Assembly (NCBI GenBank): GCA_000310025.1
Contig: FN649740.1
Coordinates: forward strand, 4,651,103 to 4,715,102
Length of the DNA: 64,000 nucleotides
Reading direction: 5' to 3'
Origin: Ectocarpus siliculosus
Lineage: Eukaryota; Sar; Phaeophyceae; Ectocarpales; Ectocarpaceae
In this document: positions 1 through 11,560 of the stretch, piece by piece
Layout: each line of letters opens with the position of its first letter
Position numbering within the stretch: the first letter of the stretch is position 1
Program-made: the position numbers and the translations under genes
The notes under the pieces: model-generated
Told to the model about the DNA's origin: nothing
Databases searched by the model: none
What the model saw: the letters and a program-made list of their open reading frames with translations, nothing else

Positions 1-423
1 GGCAAAGGATTTTTTTGGGGTAGTAACCGCAACAATTTTTGAATTTTCCCCCCCCTTTGGTGGGGGTTCCCGGAGGCCCACCCCCAACTGTCCCTTAAAA
101 AAATGGGGAAATTTGTCGCAAAAGTTTTGAGAAGGCCTTTTTTCCGGCTGCAGAAAAACTTTTCCTGCATGTCTAAAGGCGAGCTTTGATCGAAACCCGG
201 GAGGGATGGGGGGGGGGGGGGGGGGGTCCGTTCGATGGGCGCCAACAACTGCTTGGTGTTGACCATGCAACGTCTCTGGACGGATTAACTCTTCCTGCTG
301 CCGATTCGGCTAACACTTGGGGGTACGCTTGCAACGCTCTAGTTACGGCCTCAAGCAGATCAAAACAGACGAAAAGCGCATTCTTGGTCCTCTGCGAAAA
401 CATGTTGTTCGCACCATGATTAC
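1..423. other. Left edge, homopolymer-rich, no assignable exon
   Basis: This stretch holds runs of T, C and G (including a G run of about 18 near position 210) and looks like a low-quality or low-complexity contig end. The next exon of the FAN1-like gene should lie here or beyond the edge, because the exon ending at 424 has a usable donor. I could not place one with confidence. Confidence 0.4.
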
Positions 424-3400
424 GTGCGGAAGTGCCGCATGCACTCGCTCGTCGAAAACCTCCTCCCACAGCAAGAGCACCGTTAGAAACATGTTGAGGG
501 AGGACTCGCAGTGCAGCCCCAGCCATCCGCCCGAGCGATATCTGCGGTTTTGTTCAAGGAATTCCGCCACACAATCGTGTGCACGATGTTTAGGAAGATA
601 TTCGAGAAACACTTGCGTCTTCGACACTTGACCACGTGACGTGCCCGCGATAGTGTCTCCCTTCCAAGCGCTCTACGACGTGGGGTTGCGATTGAACTGG
701 CTGGCCAGAGCACGAAGAAACTACATCATTCACTCAAGAATCCGGATGCAGCCCTACTCAGCTGTTCGAGCGCGGCCTGCGCTCCACGACACAAAATGAC
801 GCCTTTTCTGCTCTGTTTGAGAATATTGTTCCGGGGAAAAGGGCAGGGGTTCGTGTTTGTGCATATATAATCTACGGTGCTGCCCCAAAAATGAAACGTT
901 CACAACCTGCTTACCTTTCTCTCAACAGCACTTCTTCCACGTTCAGTGAATTTCGTTCGCCCCAGCGTGGCTCGCCGACATCTTCGGAGACACATGACAA
1001 GAAGACGAACGAACAACGTGTAGCTAAAGTATCACACAAGAGCATACGCATAAACGGCTCTGCAACGACGTAGCCGGTCAGCACGCGAATAGGTGCATAA
1101 GAGTGGGGCTTTTCGAGACTGCCCGGCAGATGTTCTACCAGCACTGATAGATCACACTCCGACCGCGCGTTCATGTAGGCGGGTTTCATTGTGGCGACTA
1201 GACTTAGTTCTGGGGTGGCTGGGTAGAGACGATGATACCGTGATTCCATTCAAATCGTACGGGGAGTGCTACTTTGAAAAGTACTCGGGGGGACGCCATA
1301 TTAGGGTCATTCAATAGCTACCTAGAGGGGAGGATCGTGGAGGCATTGAATTGTTCAATGCATGTCTCACGTGGACTGAAAAAATCACTATTGTAGCAAT
1401 ACTAAGTGAAGGCAGCGACGTCAACAAACAATCAATGGCAGCATTCAAAGCAAACTACAGTATACCACCTGGAGTGCTTGTCCTTACCAGGTTTGTCGAA
1501 GTACAGCTTTCGTCCCCCGCTCTTCGACCTCTGATTCCCCTCCTTTTGAGTTTCCATGTTCACGACCAAGACCTCCTCTTCGTAGCGGAAGCGCCGTTCT
1601 TTCAAGGGCGTATCTTGACTGTCGCCTAAGAAAAGTGTTTGAAACCGAAAACTCTTGCTCATGACAAGCACAATCAAAAGGCGAGAGAGCACTTGACAGC
1701 TACAACTTGACAGCTTCATTGTTTCCGTCATGTGGATTCTGGGCGCCAGTTCACACCTTTCGGTGCTGGAGTCACAAAGAAGAACCCCAACACCGTTCCT
1801 CCTGCGGTGGTTTCTCGACAAAACACGCGAGAAAGTATTAATATTTCCAATATCTCTTGTGTTGTGCACGCACGACTACTCGTTTGTCACCCCTAAATCT
1901 CTTTTTCTTCAGTCCGAAGAGACCTAAAGCCAGAAACGATTTCGAGCGGGTCCCAACTGAGCCAAGGCTGTTGCGTGACCAAGCTCCATACCCTACTAGG
2001 AAGGTTTGCGATTGTGAACGTCATGAGTGGAACCTCCCTCAATCGGCGGGGTCCAAAACATAAATAATTACATGCCATACAGATTTTCCAGCGGTACAAA
2101 CAGAATATTTCCAACCTACTCAACCATATGTCATGTACTTGCGGCAGCAGGGTGTACACGCGTGCCGTCAGGAGCCACGGGTTACCTACCGAACTTCTTG
2201 TGGAGAAAATCGTATCTTTCTCGGAGCTCCACCCGGTCGCCCCCCTGCACTCCGTCGTCGTCGCAGGCCTCCATGACGGTCTCCAGCTGGCGGCGCCCGG
2301 GGTTCTTGAGGTGCTTGAGGTTGATGGCCAACCTTGTGTACGCCTAAGGTTTCGTCGCATACAACAAGTCACGTCGGCATGTATTTCGTCGCGCGAAAGC
2401 AAAATCATGAACCGTCACGGTTGAGACGCAACGACAAGGGCTACAAGCAAAACCCAAACGGGAAACCTCTAAGTAACGGCGGATGCGGACCGGCGGCGGC
2501 CGGCTCCATGCCGTGGTGGGATTTACTGCGACGGTCACGCACACCAGGTGTTCCGATACGTTAGTATACACATTGGCATGCAGGTGTAAATGGGACACTA
2601 GGCAAAACGCCAGAGCCTCCCAAGATGTGTAATGTTGTTCAAACGTATGGACAACATCGCGAGATGAGACACCGCAGAACAAAACTTTCCCACCCAAAAA
2701 TTCTAGGTGTCGGCGGTCGGGGTGCTTGACAGTCACCAGTTTCTTGGCCAGCACCGGCTCGTTGGTTTTTCATCACACCGTCCATCAATCAAACACTCGG
2801 CAATACGCCGAATTCAAGAAAGGCGGAGGTGGGTCGACTGGCCGACTGACTGACTGACGTAGCCCCTGTGCTTGCTGGTGACCCAGTCTGCCGCCCACAC
2901 CAAGTCAGGCGCCGCCTCGCGGTAGTCTGATCCAGCCAGGCCCTTCACCAGAGGACGGAAGTGCGCAGGGAACGGTTCAGCAAGGAATTGTTTCAAAAGA
3001 AGGCGACCAAAGACGACATCGCAAGCACTGTAGGGTTTCTCGGTTGGCGTAGTATGTCCCTCCTCCGGGGATTGATCCCTTCACATACTCCGACTCCGCC
3101 CAGGCTCTTCCTCGGAGAGATCGCAGTCAATGTATTCAAGCGAGAACTTTTCGGCGAAGATTGACACGGACGTGTTGAATCGCTTTCAACAGAGTACCGC
3201 CGAAATAGCGGCGTAGCAGAGAGTCAGGGTTCCAACGAAACGGAGGTCCTCGGTTGAGTAGTCCCCTTCACCTGGTCAGATCGAACCATTAGGCGAAGGA
3301 GCATCACGGCAACCTCGTATGTCTTTTGCTTCTGCAGCCCTTCCACAATACTGCCGATGACGCTAACCACGCGGGAGGCGGCATCCTTAAGCCGAAAGCA

Positions 3401-3628
3401 CGCCGCTTCCCTCGTCCGCTTCTCTCTCGACAACGCCGCAATCCAGCGATGGCCGCCGCCCCCGTCGCCCACAGCGATCTCATCGACTTTCCCGCCGACA
3501 GTCCCGCCCACATTGCTACCGATGCTGGTGCCGCTGCTGTGTGCCACAGCTCCCCCGAGCAACCCCAAAGCTTTGGCCATGGGACCACTCCACACCAGGG
3601 GGGACGCCGGGTGGCCGTTTGTCTCGTT
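424..3628 (-). CDS. FAN1: FAN1-like exons carrying the TPR region and start of the nuclease domain
   Basis: Exons in transcript order: 3272-3628 (phase 0 to 0, donor CAG/GTGAAG), about 2859-3038 (5' border uncertain, donor TAC/GTCAGT), 2190-2343 (acceptor TTAG, donor G/GTAGGT, ends phase 1), 1488-1625 (acceptor TTCTTAG, donor G/GTAAGG, phase 1 to 1), 1085-1197 (phase 1 to 0, donor CGC/GTGCTG) and 424-618 (phase 0, donor CAC/GTAATC, acceptor uncertain). Splice phases agree at each junction except where marked uncertain. Conserved blocks are YTRLAINLKHL, GDRVELRERYDFLHKKF and HCESS...LLLWEEVF. A same-frame segment at 3084-3182 ends at an in-frame TGA (3081-3083) and is left out of the model. 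Confidence 0.6.
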
Positions 3629-6600
3629 CTGCGGTACAGCGGTACAATACCGGAAATAAGTCGTATCGTACGGAAAATGTGGTACTATGGGGAATGGTGT
3701 TTGAGTGGTACGGTACACCAAACAAGACTCGTAGAATACGTCGGGATACAAACGCTGTCAAAGGAGGCTGCCACAGGCCTCACCATCAAGCAACGCTCCT
3801 CCGACAATTTGACGGTCACAAAACTGGCCATTCAATCGGCGAAATATATATAGATATATTCCTATCCCTCATCAACTACTTCCCTTGGATAATTTAGGTG
3901 GAAAACAACGAGAGTTGCATAAGGGAACAGCCTATTGGGGGAGACGTTCGGTCTTGCCGATTGGTACACATGACGAAGTAAACGTACCCCGAAAGGGAGA
4001 AGTGGGCTGGGATGCAAAGGCCAGGGTTGTTATCCAGTTAAAAAAAATACACGCCAATAACACTTCAAACAGAGCTTTCCAAGTCGTATCCCACCAAAAC
4101 AAACACGGGTAACCTATTTATGCTACTAGGTTCAACTCGACCGTGTTGAAAGGGGCCAGTTTTCGCTCATGGTTGTACAGTCTCAAGCCTAGGCGACCCC
4201 CCCCTTCTGCGTACTGGGAGATTGAACGCCGTCGTTATTACTGCTTCACAGGATGAGCTACAAAGATTTTGTTACATCGAAAGGGATACGGGGGGGAGGA
4301 CAATAAGAGTGAACGATCGCACACCCAAACTCATATGTAGATACAACGTATTGGCTTGCGACAGTGTGTTCGAAGCCCCCGAGAAGAGACCAACAGCAGC
4401 ACGCAACATACGCGTCTCACGTTCGGTGGAGGGCTTCAATATCAGCTCGACGATCCAGAACAATCACGCGGAAGCACACACACACACACACAAATATACC
4501 GAACGCCCCCCCCGGTTATGTCGACGTTCCTTTTGGCGCATTGAATCTCCTCTAGCCATTCGGCAGTCTATTGACAATACGAATTCCAAGGCATTAACAA
4601 GCGGCACCATGCCCGCACACACACCGTTGTTACTTCGTTGAGGTCGCTGAGTTCGATGTCCCTGGAGCCGCCACGGGGCCGTAGGATCTGAGATGCGGAG
4701 CAATCCAATTGTGACGAACGGGAGGGAGACGGCCGGCGCGGTAGCCCACGCAGTCAAGGCAGAGTCGACGGAGTACTCGTAATCAGACAAGCACGCACTT
4801 GTTCACGAAAGGGCATCCAAGGGGACTTATTCGTGGAGCACCTGTGTCGTCGAACCTAATTGAAACAGTCCGTCAAATAGGAGAGAACGACGCTCATCCC
4901 ACAGAATACACCCCCACCGTTCTATTAGTGCAAACCACGTACATCATTCCGCGGTTTCGTTTCTAGTTTGTCTTAGCGCAGGATAGCGCATGTGCAGCTG
5001 ACCAGAAGCAAAAAATATCCATCAGCTCAAAAACAATACTTCCATACAATCGGCCGCAAGGTTTTTCGACCAACAGACACCTGCGTGCCACGTTTCCCCT
5101 ATGTCCATATTATATCCTACTTCGAATAATAAAACTTGGTATGTATATGTGGGTTTCAGTCCGTCACACCGAATCCTACAATCGAGACTGTACTACGTCG
5201 AAAGGCAACCCTCGCAACCACATCACCATCGGTTCTTCTAGAACCCCCCGACCCAAACGTGCAGATTGGTGGGGAAAACAAAGACACAATAAAACTCCGT
5301 GTTCATGGAAGCGAAACCCCGCACCACTAACCGCTGTCGTCTAGTCTCCAAGAGAACAGTCCACAGTAACACAATTGCGCAGCTTCATGGAGGATGGGTG
5401 TTACTAATCCAACCAGACGTCCTCCTATTCGGAAGCAGCAAGCCAACACACACGGCACGCAATGTCCGCTGTAACACTGGCGTACATCCTGGTTACCTTG
5501 TAGCACCACAAGTGCAGCTTGACGCACAGGTCCCCCACAAGCCCACTCATCCGGCCATCTAGCTCGACGCCGATGCCTTGATTTTCGCTGCTACGGCCAC
5601 GGCAAAGGCCGGAGGTGGCAACAAAATTTCGTGCTTGTTGAGCTTCCCACAGGATGGGCATGGCGGGGGGACACATTCGCCTGGTCATGGGCGCCATCTG
5701 TGTGAACCCACCGTGGAAGCAGAAAACAAACAAAACAGGGTAGTGATTTCCAGTAAATTGACCCAGAACAGTACCCCAGAGCCAGAATCAGCAAGTATTT
5801 GCCGCTGGTAACACTAGGAGTAAGTATGGTTGTACACCGGTATGACGCAGCCAAGAGCGAGAGGTTTCCGGATAGTTGGGCTGCTCATACATTGACACGG
5901 GATAGATTATTGGCACAAGATGAGCATCATTCGGACAGGACTACTGTTCTTGCGTATGGTTTCACTGGGCATTCCACAATCCACGACTAGTCGTGTACTT
6001 AGACAAGCATAGACTGCGTTGGATTTACTGTTCTTGGCGTAAACGAACTGGACAACTCGGGTACGTAGAAACAGACTGCATCCGTAAACCTTGGACTCCC
6101 CCGACGCTACAAGCGCGACCAAAGGAGTGACAAGATCCAGCCGTCTACGTGTAGCTCTTCAAGCCCAATGCCTGCCTTTATCAGCCCCAATGTGATGCGC
6201 GCCATGACATCCCGTTGCGGGTCCCAGTCTTGACCCAGGAAGATCTTGAGGACCGCCTTACACGTATCCTCCATCTGAACAGCACGTGAGGGGTGGAGAG
6301 AGGGCGGCGAGTGTGCACAGATAGGTGTTCGTGCATGGCCGTGGGAGGATTAGACACGGAGAGAATCTAGCATCCCTCTCGGAGTGGAGGTACTGCAGTG
6401 TGTCGCGTTGTTAGACCACAAACACGACAGCAATGTCAGCAACACAGGATGTCGCGCAGAATCACCTTAGGGGTCAGAGTCAGCAGCCCTAGGATGGCCC
6501 GCTTTCGGGCATACCCGACTCGAACCAGCTCATCTACGGCCGCTTGTGCCCGCCCCCCGCCCCCGGCCGCCTCTCGTTTCTGCTCGACGCCCAGATCCTT

Positions 6601-9600
6601 GACCTTGGGAATGTCGGGCGTCACCTCCTGTCCCCGAACATTATCCGCCACTCCGGTGTCGAATTCTGACGGGGATATTGAGTATGCGCGCAGGCTCCCC
6701 CCTCCTTCGGAGAGCGCCTGGAGAAGCCAGCGATCACAGCAAACGGTGATGAAGATGTTTTATGGCTGACTGCGGCCTCTTGTCGATGGGCTAGACAGAA
6801 ACAACGTGTCGATCGACGGCATCCAGGATCCAGCAGTGGGAGCACAGCCATGCTTCGTGTATGTCGGGGGTTGTTGGGAAGGACAAGACAGAACAGCAAT
6901 GTGTCGATGCTGTTTCAGAGGGGCTTCGTGGAATATAGCACCTCGCCTAAGAATACTGGCGAGCAGGACCATCGCCTGCTAAGCAAAGGAGAACGCTGCA
7001 AGAGGTCGATCGCGTGAATACGTGATATCACTGCGAGCAACAAAAAACAACAAAAATGAACGGTTCTCTCGTCGATCGGTACTCTTGCGCTCAAAGATGA
7101 CACACAGAGCAGAGACACAACATGGTACAAAATACGCTTGCACATATCATACATGCATGAACGTATGCGTACTTTCCTCGCCATGCAAGAGCTGCCACGG
7201 AGACAAAGCACAAAGCATCACACCAACAATCCGGGGGGACCCTCCCGGGGAGATACGTCGATGGACGGGTTACCTCCATCACGTCTTCCGGCCTTGGGGA
7301 CCAGCCAATCAGAGGGCACGGGAGAAGCGACAACGCCGCAGCTTCCCCTCCGTAGAGTCCAATCTGCAAGGCGGACAGTGGGCAGATCTCTGGTTGAACG
7401 CTTTCGTTCAAGAACGGTCCGAGGGTGGTGTCGTGGGAGGTCATGGGTGACAAGGTACCAATCCTGTGCCGCAGCACTTCAAAAAGCTCGCGGCCGGAAC
7501 ACAGTTGGATTCAGTAGGAAGAAATGTGCAAACAAACACACGTGGCAATAGATAACGATGTGTGCATTGTCGTTAGTGGAAAGGAATAGGGAAAGGGTCG
7601 AGGCAAACGGAATTCGTCCCTCTCCTTCAAGCTTGCGTAGGTCACAAACCCGTGCTGACAGCAATCAAAAACGAAAAATACCACAATATATCGCGGGGAG
7701 TGGGGGCCAGGGGAGAAGGGGCGAAGGATGGGGTACACAGAGCAGAGATCAAAGCATCACTTAGACGCCCAGCTCACGCGTTTGCATGAATGAGTGAAGG
7801 TGAAAACTTCGATCCTTTGCACATACCTCGCCCTTGTGGGGTACATGCGCATAACTGGAGACCCTCTGCTGCTGCCCGCCGGAGCCCCGGCCGAACACCA
7901 TGTGCGCCAGCAACCAGGCGGCGCCCGGGGACAATTCGGTCTCGAATTTTTCCTTAGTTCTGCCGGCGGCCCCGTGAAGGTCGGCCGCATTGCCCGCGCT
8001 GCTGCTGTTGCCAAATGCGCTGTTGCTGCTGTTACCGTTCTCGTTGCTGACGCCGTTATTGTTGCCACTGCTGTTGCTCCTACAGTTGCTATTGCTGCCG
8101 TTGTTGTTGCTCGGAAGCGCCGACGTGGCGGCCGACAAAGACGCCTGGTCCGGCGCCAACACGGCCTCCGGAAGAACAGGGCGATTGCTTTCGGGCAGGA
8201 CTCCTGGGGAAAACTCTCGCATCCAAGCCAGGAGGGTGGCTAGCATAAGCAGCGGGTTGCACACTTTGGGCTTGGTCTTGGTTTGGATGAGGGTTGCCGT
8301 GCGCTTGAAGCCTTTGCTGTCAGTCCAAGTTAGTGGTACTGTGAATCCTCGGGGGTGACAGCGAAAGGAGGGTGGAGCGAGACGAGCAGTCAGAGAGCAT
8401 GAATCGAGAACACAGACAGGCTTCCACCCTATCCTTCAAATGACACGCGATAGGGTTTTGGCATGACAAAAAAAAGGTGTCAACACCGAAAAGAACTTTC
8501 CACATACATGTATACCCCGCTATTCTTAAATATGCCCCCAAAAAACTTAAGAATCTGCTAAGAGGATCAAACTCTTGCTCCGAAATGTGTAATGGCGCCG
8601 CAAAATAGATGGTCCACAAGGGAAGTACAACACAACAACCCCAAACCAAACGTTAGGGTACAAAAAATCTCTGATCCGTTCTCGCTACAAGTTCCAAAAA
8701 TAAACCCTGTAAGCACTATTTTCTCCCCGCGGACTACTCAGCAGTAGCAGCGACTAACTCACCTGACGCTCCGGGCCCCGCGGCCATCGCCTGCCGCCTC
8801 TCCCTGGTAGTCGGTAGAAGTAGAACTCGGTCGCCGAATTCGCCCACTGTGCCGACAACGACGAAAGGTCGCTGCTGCTGCTCCTGCCGTCTGAGCTGCC
8901 TCTGATCCTCAAGCGAACATCCCCGGCTAGGGAGAACTTGTGTGGAGGCGGTGGCGGCCGTTACACCCCCCACCGGTTGCCATTTCGGTGGAAATACACC
9001 AACAGGAGGAATTGCGTGCTTGACCTCCTGCCGCTGTTGCTGCGTGGGTTTGCCCCATTCTCGTCGCCGGAAACTTACCACAGAAGCAGTTTCTGGAGGA
9101 GAAACCCGCGGCCGTTGATCGGAGTGCTGACGGTGAGTTGCCTCGCATGCTGCGATTGTCGTCGCCGTAGTGATCGTGGTCGTGGTAACCGCCCTCGCCG
9201 TGTCGTCTGTCAAGTCCCCTATTGATGGGGACGACGCCTTTACGACAGAGGTGCCTGTTCGAGAACGAAGACGCGAGCACATTTTATCGAGAAAAAGTCG
9301 AACACCGATCGTGTAGTGATCAACTCAAGCGCGCTTGTTGTCCTTCCCTTATGCTCTCGGTCATATACGCAAGTATCATCGCGCTTCATGTTTGATCTTG
9401 CGCAACTTGCAAACATGCGAGCCTCCAACGTCCATCGTGTCCGGCACCATTTGAACAACCGAGGCTACGGCTGCGGCAGAACCAACGCAAAATTGAGGGC
9501 AATTGGGGGCGTTGAACAGCGGCATGGCACTACCACTTCAACCACTATCGACGCCAGCACTAAAACCAACAAAACTCGCAGCGGCGCTCACCCAGCCTCG

Positions 9601-10549
9601 CCATTGACGGCGAGACCCCCGCTGGTCCGTCCGTCCGGTCGGCCACACCGTCATCGCCGCCGCAGCGGCACGGACGCTTGATCTCGACTGCCGCTGAAAG
9701 CTGTCCGTCCTCGCTGTAAGCCCGTCCCGCCACCTCTCCCCTCGCACGCGAAAGGGATAAGCATGGCGCCCTTTCCTTGTGGCTGCTGGCGGCTATTTCT
9801 TCATCCCCTGCTGCTGCTGATGATGATGGTGGTGGTGGTGATGGCGGTGGTGGCGGTGCAGCTGTTGATGCCGTCGGCACTGCTCGCAGACTTTTTCTGA
9901 GACACGTTAGTGCACGGGAGGCAATTACGTCGGCCTGAGAAGCGCCACTGGGAGGTGTCAAACACTGCCGATACAGACGGCTGTAGGCATTCGCGTGAGT
10001 GTCACCTCCGCCCACATCATTTTCATAGCACGCCGGCTTCAAGACACCGGTGACTTTGCTCTTTGACCCCTATCAATGTTTCACGGGCTTCAAGCCCACC
10101 CATCACTTCGAGAGTCACATCACCTTGAATGCTTATGCAATGTAGTATCAGTTGTAGAACGTTCAGAAGCCGCGAAAGCAGGCCCCAACAACATGGTGTA
10201 GCGGCACCAGCCCGCCACAAACCATACAACTCGAAAACGTCCCAACACCATAAATAACTCCACACCTGTTCCTCTTGTTGTTGCCGCCAGGAGCCCCCTT
10301 CCTCCGGGCACCCTCTCTGGCACATTGCTGAGCCACCTCTCTTCGCGCAATCTCCTTAGCGGTTCTCTCGGCAAACTCGAGCTCGACTTGGGCCGTCAGG
10401 GAGGAGAGCCACCGAAACACCTCCCGCGAGCGCTCATCGTTCCTCGCCACACGCTCCCATTTAGCCTGGACGCGGCTGCATCGCTCCCCCCAGCCGCAGC
10501 AGCCTTCGGCGATCGGTCTCGACCGTGACACTTGTCGGTGTTGGTCCAT
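424..10549 (-). CDS. FAN1: FAN1-like structure-specific nuclease, 3' end cut by window edge
   Basis: FAN1 is a nuclear 5' flap endo/exonuclease of interstrand-crosslink repair, built in animals from UBZ, SAP, TPR and VRR_NUC parts. Three stretches show the family here. Exon 3272-3628 ends in TPR-like helices with TYEVAVMLLRLMVRSDQ, matching the YEEAVRELESLLSQ region of human FAN1. The joined exons 2859-3038 and 2190-2343 give HRGYAYTRLAINLKHL, matching RGRWWDRLALNLHQHL with the same spacing. Exon 424-618 has CVAEFLEQNRRYRSGG, then LHCESSLNMF and LLLWEEVF, matching VEELALAHYR..G..GIHGEGS and LLLWDIIF; the Glu of ESS corresponds to the first metal-binding Glu of the nuclease. The rest of VRR_NUC lies beyond the edge. 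Nine more exons upstream (4634-10549) are phase-compatible and may be the divergent N-terminal half or a separate gene. The next gene upstream on the same strand is FANCD2. Confidence 0.65.
4634..10549 (-). CDS. Upstream exons of the FAN1-like gene, or a separate gene; function not recognised
   Basis: Nine minus-strand open segments join in phase: 10266-10549 (ATG at 10549; helical, charged, GGNNK near its end), 9592-9980, 8763-9254 (donor CAG/GTGAGT), 7827-8338 (acceptor TTCACAG, donor GAG/GTATGT; contains an Asn/Ser-rich insert and LLMLATLLAWMREF), 7274-7486, 6466-6627 (VDELVRVGYARKRAILGLL, weakly like the winged-helix EELTNAGFL segment of FAN1), 6111-6274 (DVMARITLGLIKAGIGLEEL), 5497-5587 and 4634-4687 (acceptor CTCAG, donor GAA/GTAACA). 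Phase agrees across all eight junctions, which supports one transcript. Low-complexity Pro, Ala and Gln runs are common. No C2H2/C2HC UBZ finger is visible. The start codon is only the first Met in an open frame. Membership in the FAN1 gene is inference from position and phase. Confidence 0.45.
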
Positions 10550-10659
10550 AGACCACCTTGCCCGCCCTCTTTGGTCCGATGTATGTGCATCAACCTGCTT
10601 CAGACAAGACGTTTCCGAAACATGATTTGGACGGGGACGAAATTCTCAGGGTATCTCAC

Positions 10660-11560
10660 GGAGTAGAACCGCTCCGCGGAGCGTTTTTCTTCATTCGACA
10701 ATTGTCACGCAGTGGTGCGGAGCGGTTTATCCGAGGGCATAAGTCCCACGGAGCGGAGCGTTTTTTTGTTCATGTCACAAAGCGGAGCGGAGCGATTTAT
10801 CCGTAGTGCGGTTTTTTTCACGGAGCGGTTTTGTTTACTCCGTAGCATAAACCGCGCGAAACCGTGGCCTTGAGGACGGTTTTCCGCCAGAAAAAAACGT
10901 CGAAACCGCACGGATATCCATACAAAATCGACGGAGTACCTGCAATTTTATGAAAAACGTTGGGTACGGTACACCGAAAACCGATTTTCCGCACGGTGTG
11001 CTGTGGCTGGAGGCCGCCGGTGTGACACCGCATGCGTCCTCGCCGCCATAGAACAGCCCAAACAGACCAAAAAGGCTGTCAATTAATCAATTACTTAGAA
11101 AGGGACCGTTCCCCGCATCGATACACCTTCTCGACTCCTATGTTCCTGTAACACGTAAAACAGCAGATGATTCCTTACTTGCCTCTCGCTGAAACTTGCC
11201 AGTACTAATACCTCATACCTCCTCGACTCATACGTTCCTGCAACACGTAACACTGCAGATGATTCCTCACTCGCCTCTCGTTGAAACTTGTCAGTACTAA
11301 TACCTAATACCTCCTGCTATAAAATATAATATAATAATATAAAAAAAAGAAAAATACCGTGTGACGGAGTAGCTCAAACCGCTCCGTGGAAAAACCGCTT
11401 TTACGGATTTTTGGGAAGCTCCACGGAGCTCCACGGAGCGGTTTATTCGAGGGCAAAATTATCACGGAGCCGGGCGGTTTTTCCTATCATGTCACGGAGC
11501 GGAGCGGAGGGGTTATGCCGCTCCGATCCGCTACGTGGAAAATAACCGCTCAGTAAATAC
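10660..11560. mobile_element. Repeat-rich non-autonomous element with CGGAGCGG subrepeats
   Basis: Both ends (10660-10870 and 11365-11560) carry many copies of the short motif CGGAGCGG and its complement, with phrases such as GAGCGGTTTATCCGAGGGC near 10722 and a close variant near 11432. The middle holds a direct 92-bp duplication and an AT-rich tract (11318-11352). No open reading frame belongs to it. The arrangement resembles a non-autonomous DNA element with subterminal repeats in the spacer between FANCD2 and the FAN1-like gene. Class and borders are not established. Confidence 0.45.
11130..11313. repeat. Direct tandem duplication, 92-bp period
   Basis: The unit beginning CTCGACTCCTATGTTCCTG at 11130 is repeated from 11222 as CTCGACTCATACGTTCCTG. 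Both continue through AACACGTAA, CAGATGATTCCT, GCCTCTCG and CAGTACTAATACCT. Identity is near 90 percent by eye. It lies inside the repeat-rich element. Confidence 0.8.

Noticed and set aside
2694-2757. Open segment VLAKKLVTVKHPDRRHLEF taken at first as a FAN1 exon
   Set aside because: Phase does not fit the neighbours, and direct joining of 2859 to 2343 gives RGYAYTRL with the same spacing as human FAN1 RGRWWDRL.
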